Below are positions 29,956 through 36,547 of a DNA stretch of 37,369 bases, in pieces; the first letter of the stretch is position 1; each line of letters opens with the position of its first letter. Origin of the DNA: a virus. The stretch covers positions 1-37,369 of IMG/VR virus record IMGVR_UViG_3300005289_000012; one strand, given 5' to 3'. The notes under the pieces were generated by a model. The model was not told the DNA's origin. It searched no databases and was given only the letters and a program-made list of their open reading frames with translations. The translations under genes were made by a program, and so were the position numbers.

Positions 29956-30465
29956 TCAAAGGCCGGCACTTTGTGCAAAAGCTTCGATGTGGGCATCGGT
30001 GTCACGAAGCTCTACGCGAATGTTCTCCAGGGAGATTTCCGTCTCCCTCAGAGTCTTTCGGGCCTCGCGAAGCTTGGCCTGCAAGTGCCTGAAGGCGCCC
30101 AGATCTTGGCGCGACTCGGCCGCCGCCACTTCAGATTCGATCCGTTGCACGCGCTCTTTATCTCGCGCCACCCCTTCCCGTTGAACTTGCTCCGACAAGG
30201 CAAGGCTCTGCCTTATGTGCTTCAAACGAAGCAGCGTGTCTTCCCGGGTTTTAGCGGCCAACTGTTGTTCCAAGGCTTCCAGGCGGTCGATCACCTGTGC
30301 CGTTCCCGCCGCCGCATCAGGCTCCGCCCTCATGACAAAGCTCTGTTCCAGGCGGTCCACCACCTCAGCGGTCAGCGAGCGCTTGTTCTCGAATGCGGCT
30401 TTGTCCAGAGCTTCTTTCAGCTCTTCAGGAATGCGCATGTAAATGGTTGGGTCTGTTCTAGCCAT
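29956..30465 (-). CDS. Arc-like ribbon-helix-helix repressor with coiled-coil extension
   Basis: Residues 1-45 (MARTDPTIYMRIPEELKEAL and DKAAFENKRSLTAEVVDRLE) match the Arc family of ribbon-helix-helix DNA-binding proteins. P22 Arc is only about 53 residues, whereas here a 120-residue coiled coil follows (about 60-165, for example RLEALEQQLAAKTREDTLLR). This suggests a larger oligomer or partner binding. It is transcribed leftward against the integrase-side operon and diverges from another ribbon-helix-helix gene. Between them lies a palindromic operator, as in the P22 immI region. Confidence 0.82.
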   Translation of the reverse strand: MARTDPTIYMRIPEELKEALDKAAFENKRSLTAEVVDRLEQSFVMRAEPDAAAGTAQVIDRLEALEQQLAAKTREDTLLRLKHIRQSLALSEQVQREGVARDKERVQRIESEVAAAESRQDLGAFRHLQAKLREARKTLRETEISLENIRVELRDTDAHIEAFAQSAGL

Positions 30466-30486
30466 CAGTCAATCGCGCAAAAACAC

Positions 30487-30543
30487 TTGCGTAACCTATG
30501 CACCGTGCATAGAATCAATCCCGTGCACAGAACGTGCATAGAA
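30487..30543 (+). promoter_or_regulatory. Promoter with Arc/Mnt-type operators
   Basis: TTGCGT (30487-30492), 17 nt, TAGAAT (30510-30515) form a plus-strand promoter. CTATGCACCGTGCATAG (30496-30512) is a perfect 17-bp palindrome covering the spacer and -10. GTGCAYAGAA is repeated at 30505, 30523 and 30534. The region separates two divergent ribbon-helix-helix genes. Confidence 0.72.
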
Positions 30544-30559
30544 CTAGGAGTGTAGACCA

Positions 30560-30730
30560 ATGAAAGCGAAAACCGGTGGCTCCAAGCCCATTCAGCTCCG
30601 TCTGGACGCTGAGACCCATCAAAAGCTGATGCAGGAAGCCGCTCGACAAGAGCGCTCCATGACGTGGCTGGTGAACCGCATTCTGGCCGAGGCCATCAAG
30701 TCGATGCCGGCCCAACAAGCTACCCCCTAG
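30560..30730 (+). CDS. Small ribbon-helix-helix (Arc/Mnt-like) protein
   Basis: A 56-residue protein: MKAKTGGSKPIQLRLDAETH then QKLMQEAARQERSMTWLVNR. One strand (IQLRLD) and two helices fit the ribbon-helix-helix fold, with IQLRLD giving the DNA-contact strand. AGGAG stands about 10 nt before the ATG. It diverges from the larger Arc-like gene and shares its operator region. It probably represses its own promoter and the genes behind it. Confidence 0.74.
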   Translation: MKAKTGGSKPIQLRLDAETHQKLMQEAARQERSMTWLVNRILAEAIKSMPAQQATP

Positions 30731-30742
30731 CCACAAAAGGCG

Positions 30743-30774
30743 AAGCCCCAACAGCTTGGACCCTGTTGAGGCTT
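30743..30774 (+). terminator. Attenuator-like hairpin
   Basis: AAGCCCCAACAG pairs with CTGTTGAGGCTT around an 8-nt loop, with a single C-A mismatch. The T tract after it is short (TTCTTGAT), so it may be a weak terminator or an RNA-protecting structure between the small repressor gene and the next gene. Confidence 0.5.
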
Positions 30775-30811
30775 CTTGATCACACCCACCAGCAATAGCA
30801 GAAGGATCACC

Positions 30812-31822
30812 ATGAATTCTACGATCAAGCCCGCGAATGTGGAAATGAGCGATTCCATGATCGTCATCCAGATTCGCACCAACACCAGGGACTTCATCCA
30901 GTTCCAGACCATCCACGCCCCGACTGCTGGCTTCAAACGGGCACCCCACGACCAAGGCCTCGCGCTGCTGTCCAAAGACACGGGCGAACCCATCGCCTTG
31001 ATCAACGCCAATCGCTTCCTGCATGAGATCGGCGAGCTGGTGCATGTGGAGGTCCGCACCGACCCGGCCAAAGCCCCGATGGAGTACCAGGCCGGTACTC
31101 GCTTGATGGATGCTTGCGCCCGTCTCGCGAAAGAGACCGGCGGCGCTCTGTTCGACTCGCGCGGCAAACCTCTCTCGGAAGCCGAGCAAGCCGCCATTGC
31201 CTTGCACATCGACACTGTCATGAGCGAGCGGCAGTCGATGGAATTTCGCCAAATCAAGGAGGCGGGCGAAAAGCTGCCGAACGGCAATCGGCTTACGCGC
31301 GAGGACGATATTTCGTTCATCACCACGATCCGCACCAATCGCGGGAAGTATCTGAGCACGAACTACTTCGACGCACCCATCGAGCCCTATTTCGAGGGCA
31401 AGATTACGGGGTATCGCATGGCTCATGAAGTGCTGAGCTTCATCGCCGCGCACAAGGTGAAGCACTTCCCCCTGCAGCACGTCATGGAGGCGGTGTATTC
31501 GATCACCGCCAAGGATGTGCCGAACACGGTTCGATTCAATACGCCCGGCGTTTCTGGTGCCGCTGACGCCTTCGCGCACGCGATGGAGGAAATGATCCGC
31601 TATGCGGGCCGCCACTGCGATCACCTTCGCTGGCTGAGTTCCATGGTCGAATACGAGCAGCAGAACAACGCGCGCTATGACGAACTGCGCCTCAGCCAAA
31701 AGGCTGAGTTCGTGGAGCGCATGAAGGAAGCCCGCGAGAAGAAGCGCCGCCAGCAGGCCGTGGGCGCTCGCCTGGTCAAGGCATCCGCGACCAAAGCGCG
31801 GAAAGAGGCGGTGGCAGCATGA
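30812..31822 (+). CDS. Unrecognised 336-residue early protein
   Basis: GAAGGA lies about 6 nt before the ATG. The protein begins MNSTIKPANVEMSDSMIVIQ. A central part contains SFITTIRTNRGKYLSTNYFD and HKVKHFPLQHVMEAVYSITA. After about residue 290 it becomes a strongly basic Lys/Arg/Ala tail (EKKRRQQAVGARLVKASATK). I see no enzyme motif and no family I can name. It is the first large gene behind the Arc/Mnt-like switch, the place where P22 has its antirepressor gene, but there is no visible resemblance to antirepressors. It overlaps the next gene by 4 nt. Confidence 0.68.
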   Translation: MNSTIKPANVEMSDSMIVIQIRTNTRDFIQFQTIHAPTAGFKRAPHDQGLALLSKDTGEPIALINANRFLHEIGELVHVEVRTDPAKAPMEYQAGTRLMDACARLAKETGGALFDSRGKPLSEAEQAAIALHIDTVMSERQSMEFRQIKEAGEKLPNGNRLTREDDISFITTIRTNRGKYLSTNYFDAPIEPYFEGKITGYRMAHEVLSFIAAHKVKHFPLQHVMEAVYSITAKDVPNTVRFNTPGVSGAADAFAHAMEEMIRYAGRHCDHLRWLSSMVEYEQQNNARYDELRLSQKAEFVERMKEAREKKRRQQAVGARLVKASATKARKEAVAA

Positions 31823-32706
31823 ACGCCGTAGTCATCCCCGCCAAGAAGGCCGCCAAGAAACGCGCAGCACCGGCCAAGGCACCACTGACAACTGTCGCCG
31901 ACCCTATGGGCACGATGTTCATGCGGTTGAGCCTGCACCTGAGAAACGCGGCCTTCGCCGAAGAAGATGGCGGCATCATGAGCGGCCATTCCATTCGCCT
32001 GCTGCGCACGGCGGCATCGATGGCAGGGGCGCAAGGTGGCAAGTATTGGGCGGCCAGGGCCGAAGATGCGCAGCACGCAGGCTGTGACATCGCCGCGCTG
32101 ATCGTGGCCGCGCTTGGAGTCGAGCACGACCGACAGGGCGCGTATGCGCTTGGAGAGATCCGGGCAGCGGCCCTGATCCTGGGCGAAATGACCGGGGACA
32201 ATGACGTACTCGAAGGCGCTTTGAACGCCTATGGCAAGCGCGAGATCGCCCAGCCGCCAACCCCTCCCCAGGAGCGAGCCGAGCCCCACCCTCTTCTGCC
32301 GGGTCTCATCAGCCAACTGCGCCACGCCGAGGCGATGACGCGATTCGCCTTCAAGGGCGCGGATGGCGGGGATAATCCCGGCACTACTCCTAACAGCCTG
32401 CTGGACATGGCGGCGGAGCTAATCGAGGGCATCATTTCGGTCCTCGAAGAAAAGCCAGCACTCTGCCCCGAAGATCAAACCTACGTCCTTTTCCGCCTGG
32501 GCCAGTTCGAGAACCTGATCTGGGGCGCAATCAGTGCTATCGAGCGGGAATGCCGCCGTCACAACCCCAGCGGGGAGGGAGAAGACTTCCGCGAAGCCAC
32601 CCGCCTCGAATTCCTTGACGAGCTGATCGACCACACCACCGCCCTGCACGGGGATTGCGACCTTGGCATGTGGGCTAAGATTTTCCAGGGGGTTGCCCAT
32701 GGCTGA
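31819..32706 (+). CDS. Unrecognised 295-residue early protein
   Basis: It starts MNAVVIPAKKAAKKRAAPAK, a histone-tail-like basic N-terminus. Helical segments follow (MRLSLHLRNAAFAEEDGGIM, RLLRTAASMAGAQGGKYWAA), then a proline-rich linker near residues 145-158 and a second helical domain (LDMAAELIEGIISVLEEKPA). No known motif is visible. The ATGA overlap with the previous gene suggests that the two proteins are made together. Both carry Lys/Ala-rich ends that could bind DNA or RNA. Confidence 0.66.
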   Translation: MNAVVIPAKKAAKKRAAPAKAPLTTVADPMGTMFMRLSLHLRNAAFAEEDGGIMSGHSIRLLRTAASMAGAQGGKYWAARAEDAQHAGCDIAALIVAALGVEHDRQGAYALGEIRAAALILGEMTGDNDVLEGALNAYGKREIAQPPTPPQERAEPHPLLPGLISQLRHAEAMTRFAFKGADGGDNPGTTPNSLLDMAAELIEGIISVLEEKPALCPEDQTYVLFRLGQFENLIWGAISAIERECRRHNPSGEGEDFREATRLEFLDELIDHTTALHGDCDLGMWAKIFQGVAHG

Positions 32707-33106
32707 CATCGTCAAGATCGCGCCCGGCGTTGTGCGCAGCTTCGACGGCAAGCGGGCGATCTACACCGGCCGCGCTGATGACCTGATCGCCGCAGGCCTG
32801 GTCGAACGTCGCCAGCTTCCGGGCGAACATGGCAACGATCGCGGCATGTGCACCTTCGACGCTGCTGGCGAGCCTGCGGGCTTCGAGCCTGGCAAGGGTC
32901 GAAGCATTGAGCGGGTGGGCTTCAAGCAGATCGTCGCCCAGCCCCGGAAGATCGGCACGGTGTACGAAGTGCGCATGGTTCTCAGCCCCGACCGGGCTGC
33001 AGCCATTCGGGCCGAGAGCGAAGTCAAGCGGCCACTGCCTGCCCCTGGTCGTCAGTGGCCGTTCCCCGCCTCCTATGGCGGCCAGCAGATGGGAGTGCGG
33101 GCATGA
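32699..33106 (+). CDS. Hypothetical early protein
   Basis: The ATG at 32699 gives 135 residues (MADIVKIAPGVVRSFDGKRA). The protein looks beta-rich in the first half (IYTGRADDLIAAGLVERRQL) and has a second strand-helix unit (IGTVYEVRMVLSPDRAAAIR). It overlaps the genes before (8 nt) and after (4 nt). Similar proteins appear in integrase-side operons of other phages as far as I recall, with no assigned function. Confidence 0.62.
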   Translation: MADIVKIAPGVVRSFDGKRAIYTGRADDLIAAGLVERRQLPGEHGNDRGMCTFDAAGEPAGFEPGKGRSIERVGFKQIVAQPRKIGTVYEVRMVLSPDRAAAIRAESEVKRPLPAPGRQWPFPASYGGQQMGVRA

Positions 33107-34092
33107 GCTATCGCCCCTCAGCCGACAGCCTGGCCGCGCGCGTGGTCGGCTTCTTCGCCCTGAACCCTGACGAAGAACTCACGCTGGACGACTTGATCGA
33201 CAAGTTCGTCGATCGCGGCGACTCCCGAAACGTGCACGCGCAACTGACTCTCGCTCTTGATCACGAATTGCTCAAGTGGAGCCCCGAGGAAGGGCTGTAC
33301 CGCAAGGGCAATGCAGATCTGCCGTCACTGCGCGAATCGCCGAAGGAAAGTGATGACGAAACCGAAGACACCGGGGCGGCCACCCAAGCTCAAGTGGTCA
33401 ATGGCGGAACTCGAAGCGCTGGAAGCGCTGTACCAAACGCACAACGCGAAGCAGATCGGCGAACTTCTTGGCCGACCGTGGCAAGCCGTCTTGAAGCAGG
33501 CGCAAGTACACGGGATCAAGAAACTCCCTGGCTGCAAGGTGGGAGCGGGGAAAGGCAGCGGGAGAACACTCCCAATCGGGACGGAGTCGAACAGAGCCTT
33601 CAAGGGCCTGCTGCGGAAGGTGTCCAACACCGGGCCGAAGAGTGCTCGCTGGGTTCCAGCGCATCGCCTGGATTGGGAGGCGATCAATGGTCCAGTTCCG
33701 CCGGGCTACTACCTCGTGCGTCGCGATCAGAACCTGCCGCCGACTCCCGACAACCTGCAGATTTCGGACGTGACGACCGAGCGATGGATGAACGATTGGC
33801 CGCAGGATCTCAAGGAACTGATGTCCCTGAGAAGGCAGGTTCTGAAGCAGGTGGAGAAGGCGGAAAACCCAACATGATGAGCACGGTCCGCCAGCATCTT
33901 CTGGACACGCTGGCAGACCTGAGAAGCAAGGAATCGCCCATGGACATCGCACGCGCTAAGGCGGTGGCAGAAGTCGCCGGGGTGCTCGTGAACTCCGCAA
34001 AGGTCGAAGTCGATTACCTGCGCGTGACCCAACAGCGGCGCGGCCAGTTCTTCGAGGCGCTGCCGGTGCCTGGGGATGGAGGTAGGCGATGA
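33103..34092 (+). CDS. Long open frame: winged-helix-like N-terminus, frame shared with the 33874 gene
   Basis: The start at 33103 overlaps the previous stop (ATGA). Residues 1-75 (SYRPSADSLAARVVGFFALN, LTLDDLIDKFVDRGDSRNVH, LTLALDHELLKWSPEEGLYR) look like a real winged-helix domain. From about residue 85 to 255 the product is disordered Ser/Gly/Glu/Arg-rich and coincides with another gene (33353-33877) in the next frame. The last 72 residues are identical to the separate gene starting at 33874. Either this is a 329-residue fusion with an overprinted gene in its middle, or gene A has lost its own stop. In a different frame, TGATGA at 33351 would be a natural end. The N-terminal part is convincing; the full length is not. 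Confidence 0.5.
   Translation: MSYRPSADSLAARVVGFFALNPDEELTLDDLIDKFVDRGDSRNVHAQLTLALDHELLKWSPEEGLYRKGNADLPSLRESPKESDDETEDTGAATQAQVVNGGTRSAGSAVPNAQREADRRTSWPTVASRLEAGASTRDQETPWLQGGSGERQRENTPNRDGVEQSLQGPAAEGVQHRAEECSLGSSASPGLGGDQWSSSAGLLPRASRSEPAADSRQPADFGRDDRAMDERLAAGSQGTDVPEKAGSEAGGEGGKPNMMSTVRQHLLDTLADLRSKESPMDIARAKAVAEVAGVLVNSAKVEVDYLRVTQQRRGQFFEALPVPGDGGRR
33353..33877 (+). CDS. Helix-turn-helix protein with a degenerate HNH-like domain
   Basis: The 174-residue product starts MTKPKTPGRPPKLKWSMAEL. Residues 15-55 (LEALYQTHNAKQIGELLGRP) read like a Myb/SANT-type helix-turn-helix. Residues 100-155 (HRLDWEAINGPVPPGYYLVR, NLPPTPDNLQISDVTTERWM) match the pattern of phage HNH proteins. The His expected after PPG is a Tyr, so nuclease activity may be lost. 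The C-terminal PQDLKELMSLRRQVLKQVE is typical of that family. A DNA-binding regulator is plausible. The whole gene lies over another open frame. Confidence 0.68.
   Translation: MTKPKTPGRPPKLKWSMAELEALEALYQTHNAKQIGELLGRPWQAVLKQAQVHGIKKLPGCKVGAGKGSGRTLPIGTESNRAFKGLLRKVSNTGPKSARWVPAHRLDWEAINGPVPPGYYLVRRDQNLPPTPDNLQISDVTTERWMNDWPQDLKELMSLRRQVLKQVEKAENPT
33874..34092 (+). CDS. Conserved small phage protein
   Basis: A 72-residue protein starting MMSTVRQHLLDTLADLRSKE and then SPMDIARAKAVAEVAGVLVN. I recognise this helical pattern (MDIxRAKAVAxVAxxxxNSAKVE) as a stand-alone phage protein of unknown function. Both ends show ATGA overlaps, with the HNH-like gene and the excisionase-like gene. It shares its frame with the long frame starting at 33103. 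Confidence 0.72.
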   Translation: MMSTVRQHLLDTLADLRSKESPMDIARAKAVAEVAGVLVNSAKVEVDYLRVTQQRRGQFFEALPVPGDGGRR

Positions 34093-34478
34093 AACGCGGC
34101 TACACCTACGCCCAGGCCATGGCCTATGCCGGCGTCAAACGCCGCACCTTCGACACGAAATGGCGGCCCCGCCTCGTTGCCATCAAACAGGGCTCCAGCC
34201 TGGTCTACGACCGCGCCGACCTCGATCGACTTTTCGACGAGTTCAAGGCAGACGCCGCAGGCGCGCCCCAGGCGGCCAACGACCCGGACGCCCAAATCCC
34301 CCACAATGGCCCTCGGAACGGACGGCCCGACCGAAACAAAGGAGTTAAACCATGGGCCGAACAACAACGGGGATCTACCCCGACCGAGAGAACACCTGGC
34401 AAATTGACAAATGGTTTCTGCAACACCGATTTCGTCAGCGCGGCTTCCCAAGTTTTGGCGAAGCGGAAAGCTGGCTGA
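34089..34478 (+). CDS. Excisionase-like DNA-binding protein
   Basis: Residues 1-55 (MKRGYTYAQAMAYAGVKRRT, then FDTKWRPRLVAIKQGSSLVY and DRADLDRLFDEFKADA) match small winged-helix proteins of the excisionase/AlpA type. These bend DNA and steer integrase toward excision. The C-terminal 70 residues are low-complexity and overlap the integrase start by 127 nt, an unusually long overlap. The gene's place directly before int is classic for xis. Confidence 0.62.
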   Translation: MKRGYTYAQAMAYAGVKRRTFDTKWRPRLVAIKQGSSLVYDRADLDRLFDEFKADAAGAPQAANDPDAQIPHNGPRNGRPDRNKGVKPWAEQQRGSTPTERTPGKLTNGFCNTDFVSAASQVLAKRKAG

Positions 34479-35533
34479 TCGCGAGGATGGCGGAGCGCCG
34501 TGGGGAGGTCGTGCATGGCACGCGCCCCGAGCGCACCTTCAGCCAAGCTGCAGGCCACTACTTGTTGACGCACCAGGACAAAGCCTCAATTGAGACCGAA
34601 ATCCACCTGCTCAACTCTGTGATGCCCTACATCGGCGCGCTCACGCTTCCCCAGGTTCACGACAGCACGTTGGCACCCTACGTCAATGCGCGGTTGGAGG
34701 ACGAGATCTCGCACAAGACCATCAATTTGGCCTTGGGCGTGGTCCGTCGCATCCTGAACCTGGCGGCGGCGGTGTGGCGGGACGATTCGACCGGCACCAC
34801 CTGGCTGGCGCAGGCGCCGAAGCTGACCATGCTGCCGCTCGTTGGGCACCAGCGTGACCCGCGCCCCATAACCTGGGGTCAGCAGCGGGTGCTGTTGCCC
34901 AAGCTGCCGGCGCACCTCTCCAGAATGGCGCTGTTCGTGCTCAACACCGGAGCGCGTGACAATGTTGTTTGCAACCTACAGTGGGATTGGGAAATCAAGA
35001 TCCCCGAGCTGGGGATCTCGGTCTTCGAGGTGCCGAAGCAGCATGTCAAGGGTCGCAAGCGCACCAGGGTGCTGGTATGCAACAGCGTGGCTCAGTCGAT
35101 CATCGATGCCTGCAGGGGCATGCACAAGACGCATGTTTTCGTGTGGCGTCGAGAGCGGGTGAAGAACCTCGATAAGGTGCCGGCGATGCCATACCGCCCG
35201 ATCCAGGTGATGAACAACACCGCTTGGCAGAACGGGCGCAAGGCCGCAGGCCTGGGCGATTTGCACGTTCATGACCTGCGTCACACGACGGGTATGCGTC
35301 TGCGCGAAGCTGGCGTGTCGGAAGGGACGATTTCGGCGGTGCTCTGGCACAGCACGGCCAACGTCACCCAGCACTACAGCGTGGCCCAGGTGGTGGAGCT
35401 GCACGAGGCACTGGAGAAAATCCGCGACGACAGCGGGCGCTGGAACCGCAGTTTGTCGATGATCCGGCTGGAACAAGAGGCGACGCGGGGTATGAATCCC
35501 CCAGAAGTCCCCCAACAAAGAAAAACGGGTTAG
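34352..35533 (+). CDS. int: Tyrosine integrase
   Basis: AAAGGAG lies 7 nt before the ATG. The 393-residue protein has an N-terminal arm-binding domain (1-55), a core-binding domain (60-160) and a catalytic domain with R202 (NTGARDNVV), a Lys in HVKGRKR (231-237), H307 and R310 (HDLRHTTG), H333 (LWHSTANVT) and Tyr342. It recombines attP with a host attachment site. Here that is the 3' end of a tRNA-Arg gene copied at 35573-35617. The 3' end of the gene itself carries one of the arm-type repeats. The usual LGHS is LWHS. Confidence 0.93.
   Translation: MGRTTTGIYPDRENTWQIDKWFLQHRFRQRGFPSFGEAESWLIARMAERRGEVVHGTRPERTFSQAAGHYLLTHQDKASIETEIHLLNSVMPYIGALTLPQVHDSTLAPYVNARLEDEISHKTINLALGVVRRILNLAAAVWRDDSTGTTWLAQAPKLTMLPLVGHQRDPRPITWGQQRVLLPKLPAHLSRMALFVLNTGARDNVVCNLQWDWEIKIPELGISVFEVPKQHVKGRKRTRVLVCNSVAQSIIDACRGMHKTHVFVWRRERVKNLDKVPAMPYRPIQVMNNTAWQNGRKAAGLGDLHVHDLRHTTGMRLREAGVSEGTISAVLWHSTANVTQHYSVAQVVELHEALEKIRDDSGRWNRSLSMIRLEQEATRGMNPPEVPQQRKTG
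35495..35513. repeat. Arm-type direct repeat, left copy
   Basis: AATCCCCCAGAAGTCCCCC, 19 bp, repeated exactly at 35711-35729. Each copy contains two A[AG]TCCCCC elements 11 bp apart, about one helical turn. The copies flank the attP core, as expected for integrase arm-binding sites. Confidence 0.72.
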
Positions 35534-35552
35534 CCCTTTTGGAGCTAACCCG
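35526..35552 (+). terminator. Terminator after integrase
   Basis: CGGGTTAGC pairs perfectly with GCTAACCCG around CCTTTTGGA and is followed by TTGTTCTACTT. It overlaps the last codons of int and should end the integrase-side operon. Confidence 0.78.
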
Positions 35553-35572
35553 TTGTTCTACTTAGTAAAAAG

Positions 35573-35617
35573 TGGTGCGGCTGGCAGGAATTGAACCCAC
35601 GACCCCTTGGTTCGTAG
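35573..35617 (-). other. attP: attP core: 3' part of a tRNA-Arg(ACG) gene
   Basis: Read on the minus strand, these 45 bases run from the anticodon loop CTACGAA through the 3' stem half CCAAG, the T arm GTGGG-TTCAATT-CCTGC, the acceptor half CAGCCGC and A to CCA. No 5' half of the tRNA is present, so this is not a tRNA gene but an attachment core. Integration would restore the host tRNA. Confidence 0.82.
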
Positions 35618-35632
35618 TTCTGCCGTCGCAGT

Positions 35633-35645
35633 TAAGTAATTGATT
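35633..35645 (-). promoter_or_regulatory. Likely IHF site at attP
   Basis: TAAGTAATTGATT fits the IHF consensus YAANNNNTTGATW at all defined positions. It lies between the attP core and the right arm repeat, the usual place for a DNA bend in the intasome. Confidence 0.6.
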
Positions 35646-35710
35646 CATATAGGGTGAAAGCCGTCCGTTCCGACATCGCTTGCCCTGTATTGCACTCGTC
35701 TGGGTTGGCC

Positions 35711-35729
35711 AATCCCCCAGAAGTCCCCC
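35711..35729. repeat. Arm-type direct repeat, right copy
   Basis: Exact copy of the 19-bp repeat at 35495-35513, in the same orientation, on the other side of the attP core. Confidence 0.72.
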
Positions 35730-35732
35730 GCA

Positions 35733-36011
35733 CTATAGCCGAGTCTCCGGCGGGAGTTCGATCGTCGCAATGCCGGTCGAGCGCTGCGGCCTGATCCAGT
35801 ACACCCAGACCCCGCGCATCCATGCGAAGGCGTAGAGCACGCTGACGATGAAGATCCCACCCTGTTCGGCCTTCCAGCTTGCGTAGAACCAGAACGGTTG
35901 CCCGATCATCCCGAAGATGCAGGCCCACCGCCGCCAGCTTTCCCGGCGTTCCTGAGACAGCCAGGCGGCGAAGGCGCCCAGCACTGCGATGGCGATTTGA
36001 TCAAAGCCCAT
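35733..36011 (-). CDS. Small membrane protein
   Basis: A 92-residue protein starting MGFDQIAIAVLGAFAAWLSQ. It has hydrophobic segments at about 4-20, 28-48 (RWACIFGMIGQPFWFYASWK) and 52-72 (GGIFIVSVLYAFAWMRGVWV), with conserved-looking tryptophans. I recall similar proteins in prophages and bacterial genomes but cannot name a function. It is isolated between attP and hicA and transcribed toward attP, so it may be a lysogen-expressed accessory gene. About 170 nt upstream hold no other gene. Confidence 0.66.
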   Translation of the reverse strand: MGFDQIAIAVLGAFAAWLSQERRESWRRWACIFGMIGQPFWFYASWKAEQGGIFIVSVLYAFAWMRGVWVYWIRPQRSTGIATIELPPETRL

Positions 36012-36185
36012 GGATCATTATGTGGCCTCGCAAGAGGTCTATTCGGTGTCGATCAGCCACCTTGACCGACAGTTTGTCTACCGGCCCAGCGCTGCAGGTC
36101 GAGCCACAAACTGCAGGTCAACGCGGATTGAGCAGGTTTACTCGGAAACAAGGATAGACCGGCTGTCGCTCGGTCAAATTTCATA

Positions 36186-36225
36186 AACAAATTTGTTGAC
36201 GATTGTTCGCAATTTTGTTTATACT
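36186..36225 (+). promoter_or_regulatory. hicAB promoter and operator
   Basis: TTGACG (36196-36201), 17 nt, TTATAC (36219-36224) is a near-consensus promoter. AACAAATTTGTT (36186-36197) is a perfect 12-bp palindrome that overlaps the -35, a likely site for autorepression by HicB. Confidence 0.7.
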
Positions 36226-36256
36226 CCATCCATCCCAACAACGGAAAAGGACAGCA

Positions 36257-36433
36257 GTGAAGATCAGCGAATTCAAGCGGTGGCTTGAAGCGCAGGGGGC
36301 CAGAGTCGAGAACGGTACAAATCACTGGAAGGTGTACCTGAACGGCAAACAGACCACCCTGCCAAGACACCCAAGTAAGGAGCTGAAGGAAGGTACTCGC
36401 AAAGCCATCCTGAAGCAGTTAGGAATCAAGTGA
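36257..36433 (+). CDS. hicA: HicA-like mRNA interferase toxin
   Basis: The GTG at 36257 gives 58 residues (KISEFKRWLEAQGARVENGT), the normal HicA length. The double-stranded RNA-binding-like fold has its catalytic His at about H23 in GTNHWKVY, and the typical PRHPSKELKEGTRKAILKQL end. HicA cuts mRNA when not bound by HicB. The gene precedes its antitoxin, as usual. On a phage it may stabilise the lysogen or block other phages. Confidence 0.86.
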   Translation: MKISEFKRWLEAQGARVENGTNHWKVYLNGKQTTLPRHPSKELKEGTRKAILKQLGIK

Positions 36434-36547
36434 GAGGCGGGCCCGAAAGGGCCTACCTCCACACTCTTTGCTGCTGAGCCTGTCGTTGTTTTTTGCCGGC
36501 GCTCTGCCCGGCCACGTAACCGTAACGTAATCATCAGAGGTACGCGT

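Noticed and set aside
29638-30555. 305-codon plus-strand frame across the Arc-like gene
   Set aside because: The minus-strand Arc domain is recognisable, and this frame runs through its operator region.
30515-31699. 394-codon minus-strand frame opposite the 336-residue gene
   Set aside because: No ribosome site, His/Arg-rich composition, and it crosses the promoter-operator of the plus-strand operon. The plus-strand frame has better composition and start signals.
35573-35617. Partial tRNA-Arg gene
   Set aside because: Only the 3' half from the anticodon loop is present; next to integrase it is an attP core, not a tRNA gene.
36434-36547. Second promoter directly before hicB
   Set aside because: TTGCCG with TAACCG at 18 nt is too weak to claim by eye.
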